From positions 1,828,448 to 1,892,447 of the forward strand of contig NZ_CP054475.1 of the NCBI RefSeq assembly GCF_025345565.1: 64,000 nt of DNA. The letters run 5' to 3'. The notes under the pieces were generated by a model. The model searched no databases. It was not told the origin of the DNA and saw nothing but the letters and a program-made list of their open reading frames with translations. Position 1 is the stretch's first letter. Each line of letters opens with the position of its first letter. Of the stretch, positions 56,220 through 64,000 are shown piece by piece. This DNA is from Thalassolituus hydrocarboniclasticus (GTDB taxonomy: Bacteria; Pseudomonadota; Gammaproteobacteria; Pseudomonadales; Oceanobacteraceae). The position numbers and the translations under genes are program-made.

Positions 56220-57878
56220 GTGAGTAGCCGCGGGGACATGCCTTTGGTGGCATCCGTCGATGCTTTTTTGCCTGAGCGGATCGTTCTGCTTGTCGTGGAT
56301 GATGACGAAGCAGTACTGCAGGTTACCCGTCTCATTTTGTCGCGCTTTCGCTATAAAGACCGTCCTCTGGAAATACTGGAAGCCGGCAGTGCTGCTCAGG
56401 CCCGCGAAGTTCTTGCCCTGCGTCCGGATATTGCCGTTATTTTGCTGGATGTGGTGATGGAAAGTGATGATGCCGGCTTGCGCCTGGTTGAGCACATCCG
56501 CAATCAGCTGAATAATCATCATATCCGTATCCTGCTGCGTACCGGCCAGGCCGGGTATGCCCCTGAACGTCAGGTGGTGCAGGAATACGATATTAACGAT
56601 TATCTGGTTAAATCCGATGCGACCCAAAGCAGGTTATTCTTATCTCTGACAGCTGCCATTCGCAGTTATAGTGATATTTTAAGAGCGGAAGAGCTGGCTC
56701 GTCGTATCGCGGAGGCTGAGCATCAGCGTCAGCTTGCCGATCAGGCTTCATTGGCCAAAACGGATTTTCTTGCGCATATGAGCCATGAAATCCGTACCCC
56801 GTTAAATGGTGTTGCCGGTATCGTGGAGTTGTTGGCAGAAACGTCCTTGTCAGCGGAGCAGGCCGAGTTGCTGCGGGATCTGCGTTATGTCAGTTCAGCC
56901 TTGCTGGATGTTGTAAATGATGTGCTGGATGTTGCCAAAATTGAAGCCGGCAAGCTGGAGCTGAATGTTCACGACTTTCATCTGCCGGAATTGCTGGAAA
57001 AAGTCAGTGCAGTGTTTTCTGCCGCAATGCAGCAGAAAACAATTGATTTTCAGGTACAGCAATCGCCCGGTCTGCCGCAGTGGGTATCCGGAGACGCCCA
57101 GCGTATTCAGCAGGTGCTGATTAATTACCTTGGTAACGCCTATAAATTTACCCCGCCAGGGGGGCGGATCATACTGCGAATTACTTGTGCCAGTGTTTCT
57201 GGTGGTTATGAGCTCATTGCCGAAGTGGAAGATAACGGTAAGGGAATCCGTGCCGAACGCCTGGCTGATATATTTAACGCATACGAGCAGGAAAGTGCGC
57301 AGACGGCCAGTCATTATGGCGGTACCGGCCTTGGCCTGAGTCTGTCCCGCAGTCTGGCGGTGCTGATGGGAGGGAGTGTTGGCGCGGACAGTGAATACGG
57401 GCATGGCAGTCGCTTCTGGCTGAAAGTGCCGCTGCAGCCAGCTCAGTCGCAGGCGCCGCTCGCCGGTGAGGCGGATGTTCCGGCCGCTGATGCTCTGGCC
57501 GGCTGGAATATTGTGGTTGGAGAGGATGATCCGACCAGCCAGAAAGTGATCCGCCGTCTACTGGAAAAGCAGGGGGCCCGGGTTGACGTTTTTGCGGATG
57601 GGCAGGCGTTGCTTGATTCAGAAGCCTTTATGGCGGCCGATGTTGTCCTGCTGGATTACCATATGCCGCAGCTTGATGGTCCGGATACGGCACGGCGTTT
57701 ACGTGAAGCCGGGTATCATAAACCGGTACTGGCGCTGACCGCCGGTATTATTGATATCGAGCGCGAACGCTGTCTGCAGGCAGGTATGGATGAGGTATTT
57801 GGCAAGCCGCTTGACCGGCAGCGCCTGATTTGCTGGTTGTTACGGTCGCGGGCAGGCGAGGCCTGCCCGCGACCTTAG
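56220..57878 (+). CDS. Hybrid histidine kinase with two receiver domains
   Basis: 552 residues from GTG 56220 (GGTGGGA 6 nt upstream). ATG 56238 and TTG 56145 are alternatives. Order: receiver 1 (VVDDDEAVLQVTRLIL, phospho-Asp in ILLDVVMESDDAG; next to a DUF3369-like region), HisKA with the phospho-His in AHMSHEIRTPLNG, HATPase (N box QQVLINYLGNAYKFTPPGG, G1 VEDNGKGI, GGTGLGLSLSRS) and receiver 2 (GEDDPTSQKVIR, Asp in VLLDYHMPQLDGP). No membrane segment is visible, so it is a cytosolic relay. No response regulator or HPt gene is beside it, so it is an orphan. Confidence 0.9.
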   Translation: MSSRGDMPLVASVDAFLPERIVLLVVDDDEAVLQVTRLILSRFRYKDRPLEILEAGSAAQAREVLALRPDIAVILLDVVMESDDAGLRLVEHIRNQLNNHHIRILLRTGQAGYAPERQVVQEYDINDYLVKSDATQSRLFLSLTAAIRSYSDILRAEELARRIAEAEHQRQLADQASLAKTDFLAHMSHEIRTPLNGVAGIVELLAETSLSAEQAELLRDLRYVSSALLDVVNDVLDVAKIEAGKLELNVHDFHLPELLEKVSAVFSAAMQQKTIDFQVQQSPGLPQWVSGDAQRIQQVLINYLGNAYKFTPPGGRIILRITCASVSGGYELIAEVEDNGKGIRAERLADIFNAYEQESAQTASHYGGTGLGLSLSRSLAVLMGGSVGADSEYGHGSRFWLKVPLQPAQSQAPLAGEADVPAADALAGWNIVVGEDDPTSQKVIRRLLEKQGARVDVFADGQALLDSEAFMAADVVLLDYHMPQLDGPDTARRLREAGYHKPVLALTAGIIDIERERCLQAGMDEVFGKPLDRQRLICWLLRSRAGEACPRP

Positions 57879-57883
57879 TCTTT

Positions 57884-60274
57884 TCAGTCGTTCTGGCGTT
57901 TCTCGCCCATGCGGGCGATGGCTTCCAGGCGGGCAATGATGTCGCCATTAACGCTGCCGGCCGGGAATTCTCCTTTGCTGTTCATTTTTCCGGCTTTGCG
58001 TTTCATTAGGATTTCAATGGCCTGATCTACATGGGTAACGCAGTGAACATGGAACTTCCCTGCGGCTACCGCGCTTACCACGTCGTTATTGAGAATTAAG
58101 TTCAGACGGTTGGATGCCGGAATAATGACTCCCTGCTTTCCTGTCAGTCCGCGCGCTGCACAGAGGCGGAAGAAGCCTTCGATTTTCTCGTTGACCCCGC
58201 CGATTGCCTGAACCTCACCGTATTGGTTGACTGAGCCCGTAATGGCATAGCTCTGGTCGATGGGGGTATGAATCAGTGCTGAAATCAGACAGCACAGTTC
58301 GCCCAGAGAGGCGCTGTCGCCATCGATATAGCCATACGACTGTTCCATGGCGATATGCGCCGAAATGGCCAGCGGAAAGCGCTGGGCGTAGCGGTTGCCG
58401 AGAAAACCGCTGAGAATCATCACGCCTTTGGAGTGAATGGCCTGGCCGAGTGATACTTCGCGCTCAATATCGACCACGCCTTTACTGCCCGGATATACCG
58501 TTGCGGTAATGCGCGCCGGCGAACCGAAGCTGGTGTCGCCCAGCGACATCACGGTTAAGCCGTTGATCTTACCGATGGCTTTACCGCTGGTTTCCAGCAG
58601 TACAGTGCCGTCGAGCATCTGTTCAAATAACTTATCGTACACGCGGCTGGTGCGCTCAAATTTAGCGCTCAGGGCACGGTCGATATGGTTCGCGCAGATT
58701 AATTCGTCCTGCGCCAGCTGGCGGATAAAGTCGGCTTCTGCGAGCAGGTCAAACTGTTCACCGATACGGGCGCTGAGAACATCCTGTTGTTCAGCCAGGC
58801 GGGCGCTGTAGCGCACCATGCGGACCACGGCGCTCTGATCCAGGTCGGCGTAACCCTGTTCCTCAATGCGGCTTTTCAGCAGGCGGGCATAGGCCAGCAG
58901 ATGGTCATCGTTCAGCGGCAGGTCACTGTCAAAATCGACCACGGCACGGAACAGGCTCTTAAAGTCTTCGTCGTATTCCTGCAGCAGGTAGTACACCTGG
59001 CGCGAGCCGATCAGCACCAGTTTGAAATTCAGTGGAATAACCCCGGGCAGCAGGGTGGTGGTGTTGATCAGCCCCATTTCGGAGTAGGGCGATTCCATCT
59101 TCAGCTGGCGGGATTGCAGTGCGCGTTTCAGTGCGTCCCAGACCAGAGGTTCAGATAACACCTTTTCCGCGTCCAGTATCAGGTAGCCGCCATTGGCTTT
59201 GTGCAGTGCGCCGGGGCAAATGCGCTGATAGTTGGTGACCAGTGCGCCCTGTTCATTGGCGTATTCGATACGGCCGAACAGATTGGCATAGCTCGGGTGT
59301 GGTTCATAGATGACAGGTGCGCCGCTGTTTTCCGCGTGATGGGTGGCGATGTTGGGCATCAGTGATTCTTCGAGGCTGCTGCGTTTGGCGTACTCTTCGC
59401 GCAGTTCCAGCAAGCGTTCTTCAACCAGTTCTTCCAGCACCAGTCTGGGCAGGTGTTCTTCCATTTCCTGCAGGTAAGCCAGCAGCTTTTCATGGCCTTC
59501 AAAGCGATTACGGATTGGTTCAATCAGCGGTGTGATCGCATTTTTGATGGTTTCCTGGTTCAGCTGGCGCAAGTCATTACTGCTTTCGCGTTTCCATTGT
59601 GGCAGCTCGGCCAGCTGGTCGCTGAGCATCTGCTCCAGCTCGGCAATATTGTTGTGGAAGCCTTCACGTTCTTCTTCGCTCAGTTGGGCGAATTCGGTTT
59701 CGTCCAGTGCTTTGCCGTCGCGCATAGGGGTAAAGCTGATGGCGCTGGAGTCGCGGTACACAGCAACGCCGCGCTTATGTGCTTCGCGCTCTACATGTTC
59801 AATCGCTTTGTCGTAGCGGCGGTTAAAAACGTAATCAATGGCCGATTTTTTTTGCTGATAGGTCGGATGTTCCAGTGCGGCAGGGAAGGTGGCCAGCAGC
59901 TGATCGATCAGCTCGCTGATCAGCTGCCGGAAAATTCCGGCTTCCTGCGGCAGCATTTCAACAGCCAACGGCTCGCGCGGGTTGCGGAAATTATTAACGT
60001 AGCACCAGACGCTCGGAGTGGCCTGACGTTTGGCTTCGCTCTTCAGGTAATCGCGAACGTAAGACGAGCGGCCTGTGCCGGTCTCGCCCATTACAAAAAT
60101 ATTGTAGCCGGGGCGTTGCATGGCAACGCCAAACTGAATGGCGTTAACGGCTCTGTCTTGTCCAAGGACGCCCTGAAAGGTTTCCAGTTCACGGGTGTCG
60201 GCAAAGGTCAGGGTGGCTGGATTGATGCTTTGTGTCAGGGCGGAAGCGTTTACCGCAGTGTGAGTTCTGGCCAT
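57884..60274 (-). CDS. Lon-like ATP-dependent protease (LonB/AAA_32 group)
   Basis: 796 residues. It has an N-terminal Lon-like AAA+ ATPase part (FVMGETGTGRSSYVRDYLKS as Walker A) and a C-terminal peptidase S16 domain. The Ser of the catalytic pair is in IDGDSASLGELCCLISAL, and the Lys in IGGVNEKIEGFFR, so Ser-Lys is intact. The AAA_32 group differs from classical Lon by lacking its N-domain and having a large insert. It degrades selected proteins in the cytosol; targets unknown. It is on the minus strand, convergent with the kinase gene (5 nt). Confidence 0.88.
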   Translation of the reverse strand: MARTHTAVNASALTQSINPATLTFADTRELETFQGVLGQDRAVNAIQFGVAMQRPGYNIFVMGETGTGRSSYVRDYLKSEAKRQATPSVWCYVNNFRNPREPLAVEMLPQEAGIFRQLISELIDQLLATFPAALEHPTYQQKKSAIDYVFNRRYDKAIEHVEREAHKRGVAVYRDSSAISFTPMRDGKALDETEFAQLSEEEREGFHNNIAELEQMLSDQLAELPQWKRESSNDLRQLNQETIKNAITPLIEPIRNRFEGHEKLLAYLQEMEEHLPRLVLEELVEERLLELREEYAKRSSLEESLMPNIATHHAENSGAPVIYEPHPSYANLFGRIEYANEQGALVTNYQRICPGALHKANGGYLILDAEKVLSEPLVWDALKRALQSRQLKMESPYSEMGLINTTTLLPGVIPLNFKLVLIGSRQVYYLLQEYDEDFKSLFRAVVDFDSDLPLNDDHLLAYARLLKSRIEEQGYADLDQSAVVRMVRYSARLAEQQDVLSARIGEQFDLLAEADFIRQLAQDELICANHIDRALSAKFERTSRVYDKLFEQMLDGTVLLETSGKAIGKINGLTVMSLGDTSFGSPARITATVYPGSKGVVDIEREVSLGQAIHSKGVMILSGFLGNRYAQRFPLAISAHIAMEQSYGYIDGDSASLGELCCLISALIHTPIDQSYAITGSVNQYGEVQAIGGVNEKIEGFFRLCAARGLTGKQGVIIPASNRLNLILNNDVVSAVAAGKFHVHCVTHVDQAIEILMKRKAGKMNSKGEFPAGSVNGDIIARLEAIARMGEKRQND

Positions 60275-60403
60275 TCGGGTTGTCAGTCATTGGCGGATAA
60301 AGGCGGTACAGTATTGAGAACAGAAGAGCTTGGCAAGTCAGCCGGCGTTGCAATTCTGCCGGCGCTGGTGATAATTGCGCCGCTTTGACGATTAGGGGGA
60401 TGC

Positions 60404-60673
60404 ATGTCCGTTCAGCCAGAAGACAGAACTACCATTGATATGTTTGCCCCCAGCAGGCCTGGCCGGCCGCGCAGCAATCCTTATGAGCGTTCGCAGCAAT
60501 GCCGGTTTAACAAAAGAACGCAGCGTCAGCGCGACAAAGAGCGGGGGTTGCACCGGCTGGAGGTCAAGCTCAACGCGCAGGTGGTTGAGCGTCTGGATGA
60601 GGTGTGCGCTGAGCTCGATCTGGCGCGGGCGGATATTCTGGAGCTGGCGCTGAAACACTGGCTGCATCTTTAA
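60404..60673 (+). CDS. ybfE: YbfE-like small DNA-binding protein
   Basis: 89 residues. The N-terminal DRTTIDMFAPSRPGRPRSNP and the middle FNKRTQRQRDKERGLHRLEV match the YbfE family of E. coli, described as LexA-regulated. A short C-terminal helical end (VVERLDEVCAELDLARADIL) resembles ribbon-helix-helix proteins. I found no clear LexA box upstream, so SOS control is not supported here. It is divergent from the Lon-like protease gene. Confidence 0.8.
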   Translation: MSVQPEDRTTIDMFAPSRPGRPRSNPYERSQQCRFNKRTQRQRDKERGLHRLEVKLNAQVVERLDEVCAELDLARADILELALKHWLHL

Positions 60674-60788
60674 GTGTCAGACTTAAGAGGTATTTGCGCC
60701 CGTGGCGCAGCTGGTCAATTGCATTACTGTTTCATTGTTCACTAAACTGCATTCAGAATAACGGACGTATTAACGAAAGGATGTCGTT

Positions 60789-61355
60789 GTGCATGGAATG
60801 CGAAGGGCTTTTATAGGCCTTATCCTGTTTTTACCCCTTGTTGCCTGTGTCGGTGGTGGTCAGGCTGTCAAACCTGTTGTTGCCGCAGATGGTGCGGCTG
60901 CAGGCAGTCTCAATCGGTCCGCGAGTGGACTGACTCTCAATCCTGTTCCTTTGTATGGCATGCCGGAGCTGTTGCTCGGGGCGGTATGGCAGTCGGGGGC
61001 TGATCCTCTGCTGCAGTTGTGTGATCAGCAGGCGCGTGAACCGGATGCGGGCAAGCCGCTGGTACTGTACCTGGATGGTGAGCATGAAATGCTCAGGCTG
61101 CAGGGTTCGGATATTAAAGATGGCCTCTATTGCAGTTACTTTTCTGCAAGCCCGGATCAGCTCAACCAGATTGCCAGTCGTCAGACCGTTATGTTGCGTA
61201 TTTACTTTGCAGGGCAAACGGTTGAGCAGCGTGTATCGGGAACCATGTCGGATTATTTTTCCCGGCCGAAAATGTTCGGGCCGCAGCAACGCCTGAAGCG
61301 TTTTGTCGATGCCTTACAGGATCTGAACCTCAGCAGTGCGTTGGTTGACGGTTGA
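60789..61355 (+). CDS. Hypothetical lipoprotein
   Basis: 188 residues from GTG 60789, behind AAAGGA; ATG 60798 is the alternative. The signal ends in a lipobox, [13 protein letters not shown], with the lipidated Cys near residue 20. The mature part has beta-like segments (VLYLDGEHEMLRLQGSDIKD, VMLRIYFAGQTVEQRVSGTM) and one Cys pair region. I recognise no family. It is likely anchored in the outer or inner membrane. It lies between ybfE and the 4.5S RNA gene. Confidence 0.72.
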   Translation: MHGMRRAFIGLILFLPLVACVGGGQAVKPVVAADGAAAGSLNRSASGLTLNPVPLYGMPELLLGAVWQSGADPLLQLCDQQAREPDAGKPLVLYLDGEHEMLRLQGSDIKDGLYCSYFSASPDQLNQIASRQTVMLRIYFAGQTVEQRVSGTMSDYFSRPKMFGPQQRLKRFVDALQDLNLSSALVDG

Positions 61356-61432
61356 AAATCAGATAACTGCTTGATATCTCAATGAGTTTTCGTTAATGTG
61401 CCGCCACCTGATGTTCATCGGGTCGTTATGGT

Positions 61433-61538
61433 GGCCTCTGCTGGTCCCCTCGCAACGATACGCCGCGAACCCCGCCAGGCCCGGAAGGGAGCAACGGTAG
61501 TGGCTGACTCGTGTGCCGGGGTGTGGCTGGTAGAGGTC
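61433..61538 (+). ncRNA. ffs: 4.5S RNA, small bacterial SRP RNA
   Basis: The conserved SRP core is readable: CAGGCCCGGAAGGGAGCA with GGAA tetraloop, then GTGTGCCGGGGTGTGGCTGG. The ends GGCCTCT and AGAGGTC pair. It binds Ffh and targets membrane proteins to FtsY. Limits are approximate (a few nt). The position just before dnaX is the conserved gene order. Confidence 0.93.
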
Positions 61539-61617
61539 ATCTCCAAATTCTCCTGACTTTCCCCTCCTTACAAGGTATTATGCGCCTCATTGCGTAATCT
61601 CTGGTGCTGGAAAATTC

Positions 61618-63663
61618 ATGAGTTATCAAGTACTTGCTCGAAAGTGGCGACCACGTTTCTTTGATGAAATGGTGGGGCAGGAGCATGTGCTGAAAGCACT
61701 CATTAATGCCCTCAACGAACAGCGCCTGCATCATGCCTATCTGTTTACCGGTACCCGCGGGGTCGGTAAGACCACCATCGCCCGTATTCTTGCCAAGTGT
61801 CTTAACTGCGAGCAGGGCATCAGTGCCCGCCCGTGTGGTGAGTGCAGTGCCTGTCGTGAAATTGCCGAAGGCCGTTTTGTTGACCTGATTGAAGTCGATG
61901 CGGCGTCCCGTACCAAGGTTGAAGATACTCGTGAATTGCTGGACAACGTACAGTACGCGCCGACCCGGGGACGCTTTAAGGTCTACCTGATTGACGAAGT
62001 GCATATGCTGTCGACGCACAGTTTTAACGCGCTGCTGAAAACGCTGGAAGAGCCTCCGGCGCATGTGAAATTTTTGCTGGCCACTACCGATCCGCAGAAA
62101 CTGCCGGTCACGGTGCTGTCACGCTGTCTGCAGTTCAGCCTGAAGAATATGACCCCCGAGCGTATTGTCTCTTATCTGGGCAAGGTGCTTGAGGCTGAAA
62201 AGATCGGCTACGAAGAGCCGGCATTATGGCAGCTTGGCCGTGCTGCACAGGGCAGTATGCGTGATGCACTCAGCCTGACCGATCAGGCGATTGCCTATGG
62301 TGAAGGGCTGGTCGGCGAAGCTCAGGTTAATGCCATGCTCGGCACCATGGATCGTGGCCGGTTGTTTAAAATGGCTGAAGTTATGGCCAGGGCCGATGCT
62401 GCGGAGGTGATGAATGAAGTCGCCGCCATGGCTGAGCATGGACCGGATTATGATGAAGTACTGCAGGGCTTGTTGACCATCTGGCACCGTGCTGCGTTAG
62501 GTCAGGTTGTTCCTGATGCCATTGAAAACTCTCAGGGCGATCGTGAAGCTGTACTGCAGCTGGCGCTGGCCATGCAGCCGGAAGATCTGCAGCTGTACTA
62601 CCAGATCGCCCTTAGTGGTCGCGCTGACCTGGCTCTGGCACCGGACCCGCGTCAGGGCTTTGAAATGATTCTGCTGCGCATGCTGGCATTCCGCCCGGCG
62701 CCTGCGGCTCCGCTGGAGCTGGATCTGGAATCGGCGCTGCAAAAAAAAAAGCGTCTCAGCTCTGAATCTCTGAGTGGTTCCTCTCCTGTTGTAACGGCTG
62801 TTGCCTCTCCCGCTTCCCTTGTGGCTGATACGGATGAGGGGGAGCAGGGCCCGGCGGCTGTTTCTGACATTTCACCTGCATCCGACCCTTCAGTGGGTTC
62901 TGTGCTGGCCGATGATGAAGATCACCCGGCCGACATCGCCGGCAGCGCAGTGGTTAATGAGTCTGCTGATGCAGGCACTGCGGAAGTGGTTGCAGAACCT
63001 TCCGGCCATGAGTCACAGCAGTCCGCCTTGTTGCATCAATCGGTAACGGCTGGGCCGGAAGATACTGCTGCGGTAAAACCATCAGCTTTAACGGATGTTC
63101 CATCCTCTGCCAATGATTCAACCCCAGGTCTGGCAACCATGATGGATGATGATGGCCCGCAGATTATGCAGGTTGTTGTGGGGCAGGACGAGAACCGCGG
63201 GCCGCTGATCAGTGAAAGCCGCCACGCCGCTGAGCAGGATCTGGCGGTCGGGACACCTTCTGCTGCAGAGGATGATGCCGCGCCAACACCATACACCTGG
63301 TGGCAATGGGTGAATAAACTGAAGCTGGCCGGGCTGCCGATGGCCATTGCCCGTAACAGCGCACTGGTTCAGGTTGATGGTGATCGTTATATCTTTGATG
63401 TTGACCCGGTTCAGGGCGCATTATTTAACGATGGTCAGCGCCTGCGTATTCAGGAAGCCATGCGTGAATGGCTGCCACAGGCGGTGGTCGAAATGGCATT
63501 GCGGCTGCCGCGGGGAGAAACACCGGAACAGCGCCGCCAGCGTGAAGCGGCTGAAGCTCATTATGGGGCGAAACAAGCGATTGAAGCCGACCCGTTAGTG
63601 CAGCGGGTTCTGGCAGAATTTGGCGGATTTGTCATCGACGACACAATCCGTCCGGTAAGTTAA
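61618..63663 (+). CDS. dnaX: DNA polymerase III subunits tau and gamma
   Basis: 681 residues (E. coli tau 643). Clamp-loader AAA+ subunit. Domain I has Walker [16 protein letters not shown] (residues 43-57), four zinc Cys at 64, 73, 76 and 79, and [31 protein letters not shown] carries the SRC motif (sensor 1 region). Domains II-III end near residue 370. The remaining tau part contains a Pro/Ser/Asp-rich linker and a helical C-terminus that would bind DnaB and alpha. An A10 run at 62741-62750 allows -1 slippage, giving a short gamma of about 382 residues. Confidence 0.97.
   Translation: MSYQVLARKWRPRFFDEMVGQEHVLKALINALNEQRLHHAYLFTGTRGVGKTTIARILAKCLNCEQGISARPCGECSACREIAEGRFVDLIEVDAASRTKVEDTRELLDNVQYAPTRGRFKVYLIDEVHMLSTHSFNALLKTLEEPPAHVKFLLATTDPQKLPVTVLSRCLQFSLKNMTPERIVSYLGKVLEAEKIGYEEPALWQLGRAAQGSMRDALSLTDQAIAYGEGLVGEAQVNAMLGTMDRGRLFKMAEVMARADAAEVMNEVAAMAEHGPDYDEVLQGLLTIWHRAALGQVVPDAIENSQGDREAVLQLALAMQPEDLQLYYQIALSGRADLALAPDPRQGFEMILLRMLAFRPAPAAPLELDLESALQKKKRLSSESLSGSSPVVTAVASPASLVADTDEGEQGPAAVSDISPASDPSVGSVLADDEDHPADIAGSAVVNESADAGTAEVVAEPSGHESQQSALLHQSVTAGPEDTAAVKPSALTDVPSSANDSTPGLATMMDDDGPQIMQVVVGQDENRGPLISESRHAAEQDLAVGTPSAAEDDAAPTPYTWWQWVNKLKLAGLPMAIARNSALVQVDGDRYIFDVDPVQGALFNDGQRLRIQEAMREWLPQAVVEMALRLPRGETPEQRRQREAAEAHYGAKQAIEADPLVQRVLAEFGGFVIDDTIRPVS
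62741..62765 (+). promoter_or_regulatory. dnaX A10 slippage site and -1 frame stop (gamma form)
   Basis: Codons CTG-CAA-AAA-AAA-AAG read through ten A's and a G. A -1 shift on A_AAA_AAG gives GCG-TCT-CAG-CTC-TGA, so a stop lies at 62763-62765 after four codons. The stem CTCAG (62756-62760) / CTGAG just downstream may help. E. coli uses the same heptamer; Thermus uses RNA polymerase slippage on an A9 run. Confidence 0.8.
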
Positions 63664-63685
63664 ATACAGAAATCGGAGAATCCTT

Positions 63686-64000
63686 ATGATTAAAGGCGGA
63701 ATGGGCAACCTGATGAAGCAGGCCCAGAAGATGCAGGAGCAGTTGCAGCAGGCTCAGGCAAAGCTGGCAGACGCAGAAGTAACCGGTGAATCCGGTGCAG
63801 GACTGGTAAAAGTAACCATGAACGGTCGTCATGATGTAAAACGGGTTGAGCTGGATGACTCCATCATGGAAGAAGATAAAGAAATGCTGGAAGACCTGCT
63901 GGCTGCTGCGGTCAATGACGCCGTGCGCAAAATTGAACAGCAGAATCAGGAACAGATGGGAAAACTGACCGCCGGAATGGGTCTGCCTGCAGGTATGAAG
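63686..64000 (+). CDS. ybaB: YbaB/EbfC nucleoid-associated protein (cut by window end)
   Basis: Open from ATG 63686 (behind GGAGAA) to the last base, 105 codons seen; the family length (109 in E. coli) suggests only about four codons are missing. [20 protein letters not shown] and [16 protein letters not shown] are family signatures. It binds DNA as a dimer. It follows dnaX by 22 nt, in the conserved dnaX-ybaB-recR order; recR is expected next. Confidence 0.96.
   Translation, partial: MIKGGMGNLMKQAQKMQEQLQQAQAKLADAEVTGESGAGLVKVTMNGRHDVKRVELDDSIMEEDKEMLEDLLAAAVNDAVRKIEQQNQEQMGKLTAGMGLPAGMK

Noticed and set aside
60275-60403. LexA box in front of the ybfE-like gene
   Set aside because: ACAG-TATTGAGA-ACAG is present, but the arms are direct, not inverted (CTGT-N8-ACAG is needed).

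Overview
The window is a chromosomal segment of a heterotrophic gammaproteobacterium. The evidence is the gene orders asd-fimV-truA-trpFBA-folC-dedD-cvpA-purF-metZ and ffs-dnaX-ybaB, a TgpA-type transglutaminase cluster, a gamma-type asd, MiaE, EpmC and RhlB. The overall style suggests a marine Oceanospirillales-like or Pseudomonas-related lineage; that placement is inference. Coding density is high, almost every gene has a recognisable family, and no tRNA, CRISPR array or prophage is visible.

Layout. 1-3.1 kb: end of sucC, sucD, then a propionyl-CoA synthetase (prpE). 3.4-8.1 kb: a GGDEF-EAL protein, then a minus-strand group of flavodoxin-like reductase, phosphotransacetylase and tandem-Usp protein. 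8.1-13.5 kb: a divergent LysR regulator and leuC-leuD-leuB-asd, with a perfect 11-bp-arm palindrome between them. 13.8-26 kb: fimV, truA, trpF, trpB, trpA, folC, dedD, cvpA, purF, metZ. accD, often found between trpA and folC, is absent, and a palindromic element sits between trpB and trpA. 26.2-30.2 kb: moxR-DUF58-tgpA with ATGA overlaps. 30.2-36.2 kb: redox and lipid genes: a thioredoxin-like pair, a membrane protein, acyl-CoA dehydrogenase plus a PECR-like reductase, and an aldo/keto reductase. Three copies of a 15-bp motif lie in two divergent promoter regions here.

36.2-38.4 kb is the accessory spot. A complete 1235-bp IS3-family element (26-bp terminal repeats, CTT target duplication, A_AAA_AAG frameshift site) sits inside the loop of a palindrome at the edge of a hairpin-rich stretch of about 0.6 kb. 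A tiny DUF1289 gene follows. 38.5-49.1 kb: PAS-GGDEF cyclase, flavoprotein, mtgA, a MATE pump, epmC, rhlB-like helicase, a secreted hypothetical, a hydrolase, a TorF-type outer-membrane protein and an M14 peptidase-like enzyme. 49.1-57.9 kb: Atm1-type ABC exporter, xni, thioesterase, miaE, a hydrolase, DUF4375, dgkA, a chalcone-isomerase-like protein and a hybrid histidine kinase. 57.9-64 kb: Lon-like protease, ybfE-like regulator, lipoprotein, 4.5S RNA, dnaX and ybaB (cut by the window end).

Most notable: dnaX carries an A10-G run at the domain III boundary whose -1 frame stops after four codons, so a short gamma form is likely made as in E. coli or Thermus. The IS3 insertion into a palindrome loop recalls IS1397. 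The trpB/trpA palindrome, the 15-bp triplet motif and the hairpin array are structures that the genes do not explain. I saw no clearly new multi-gene system.
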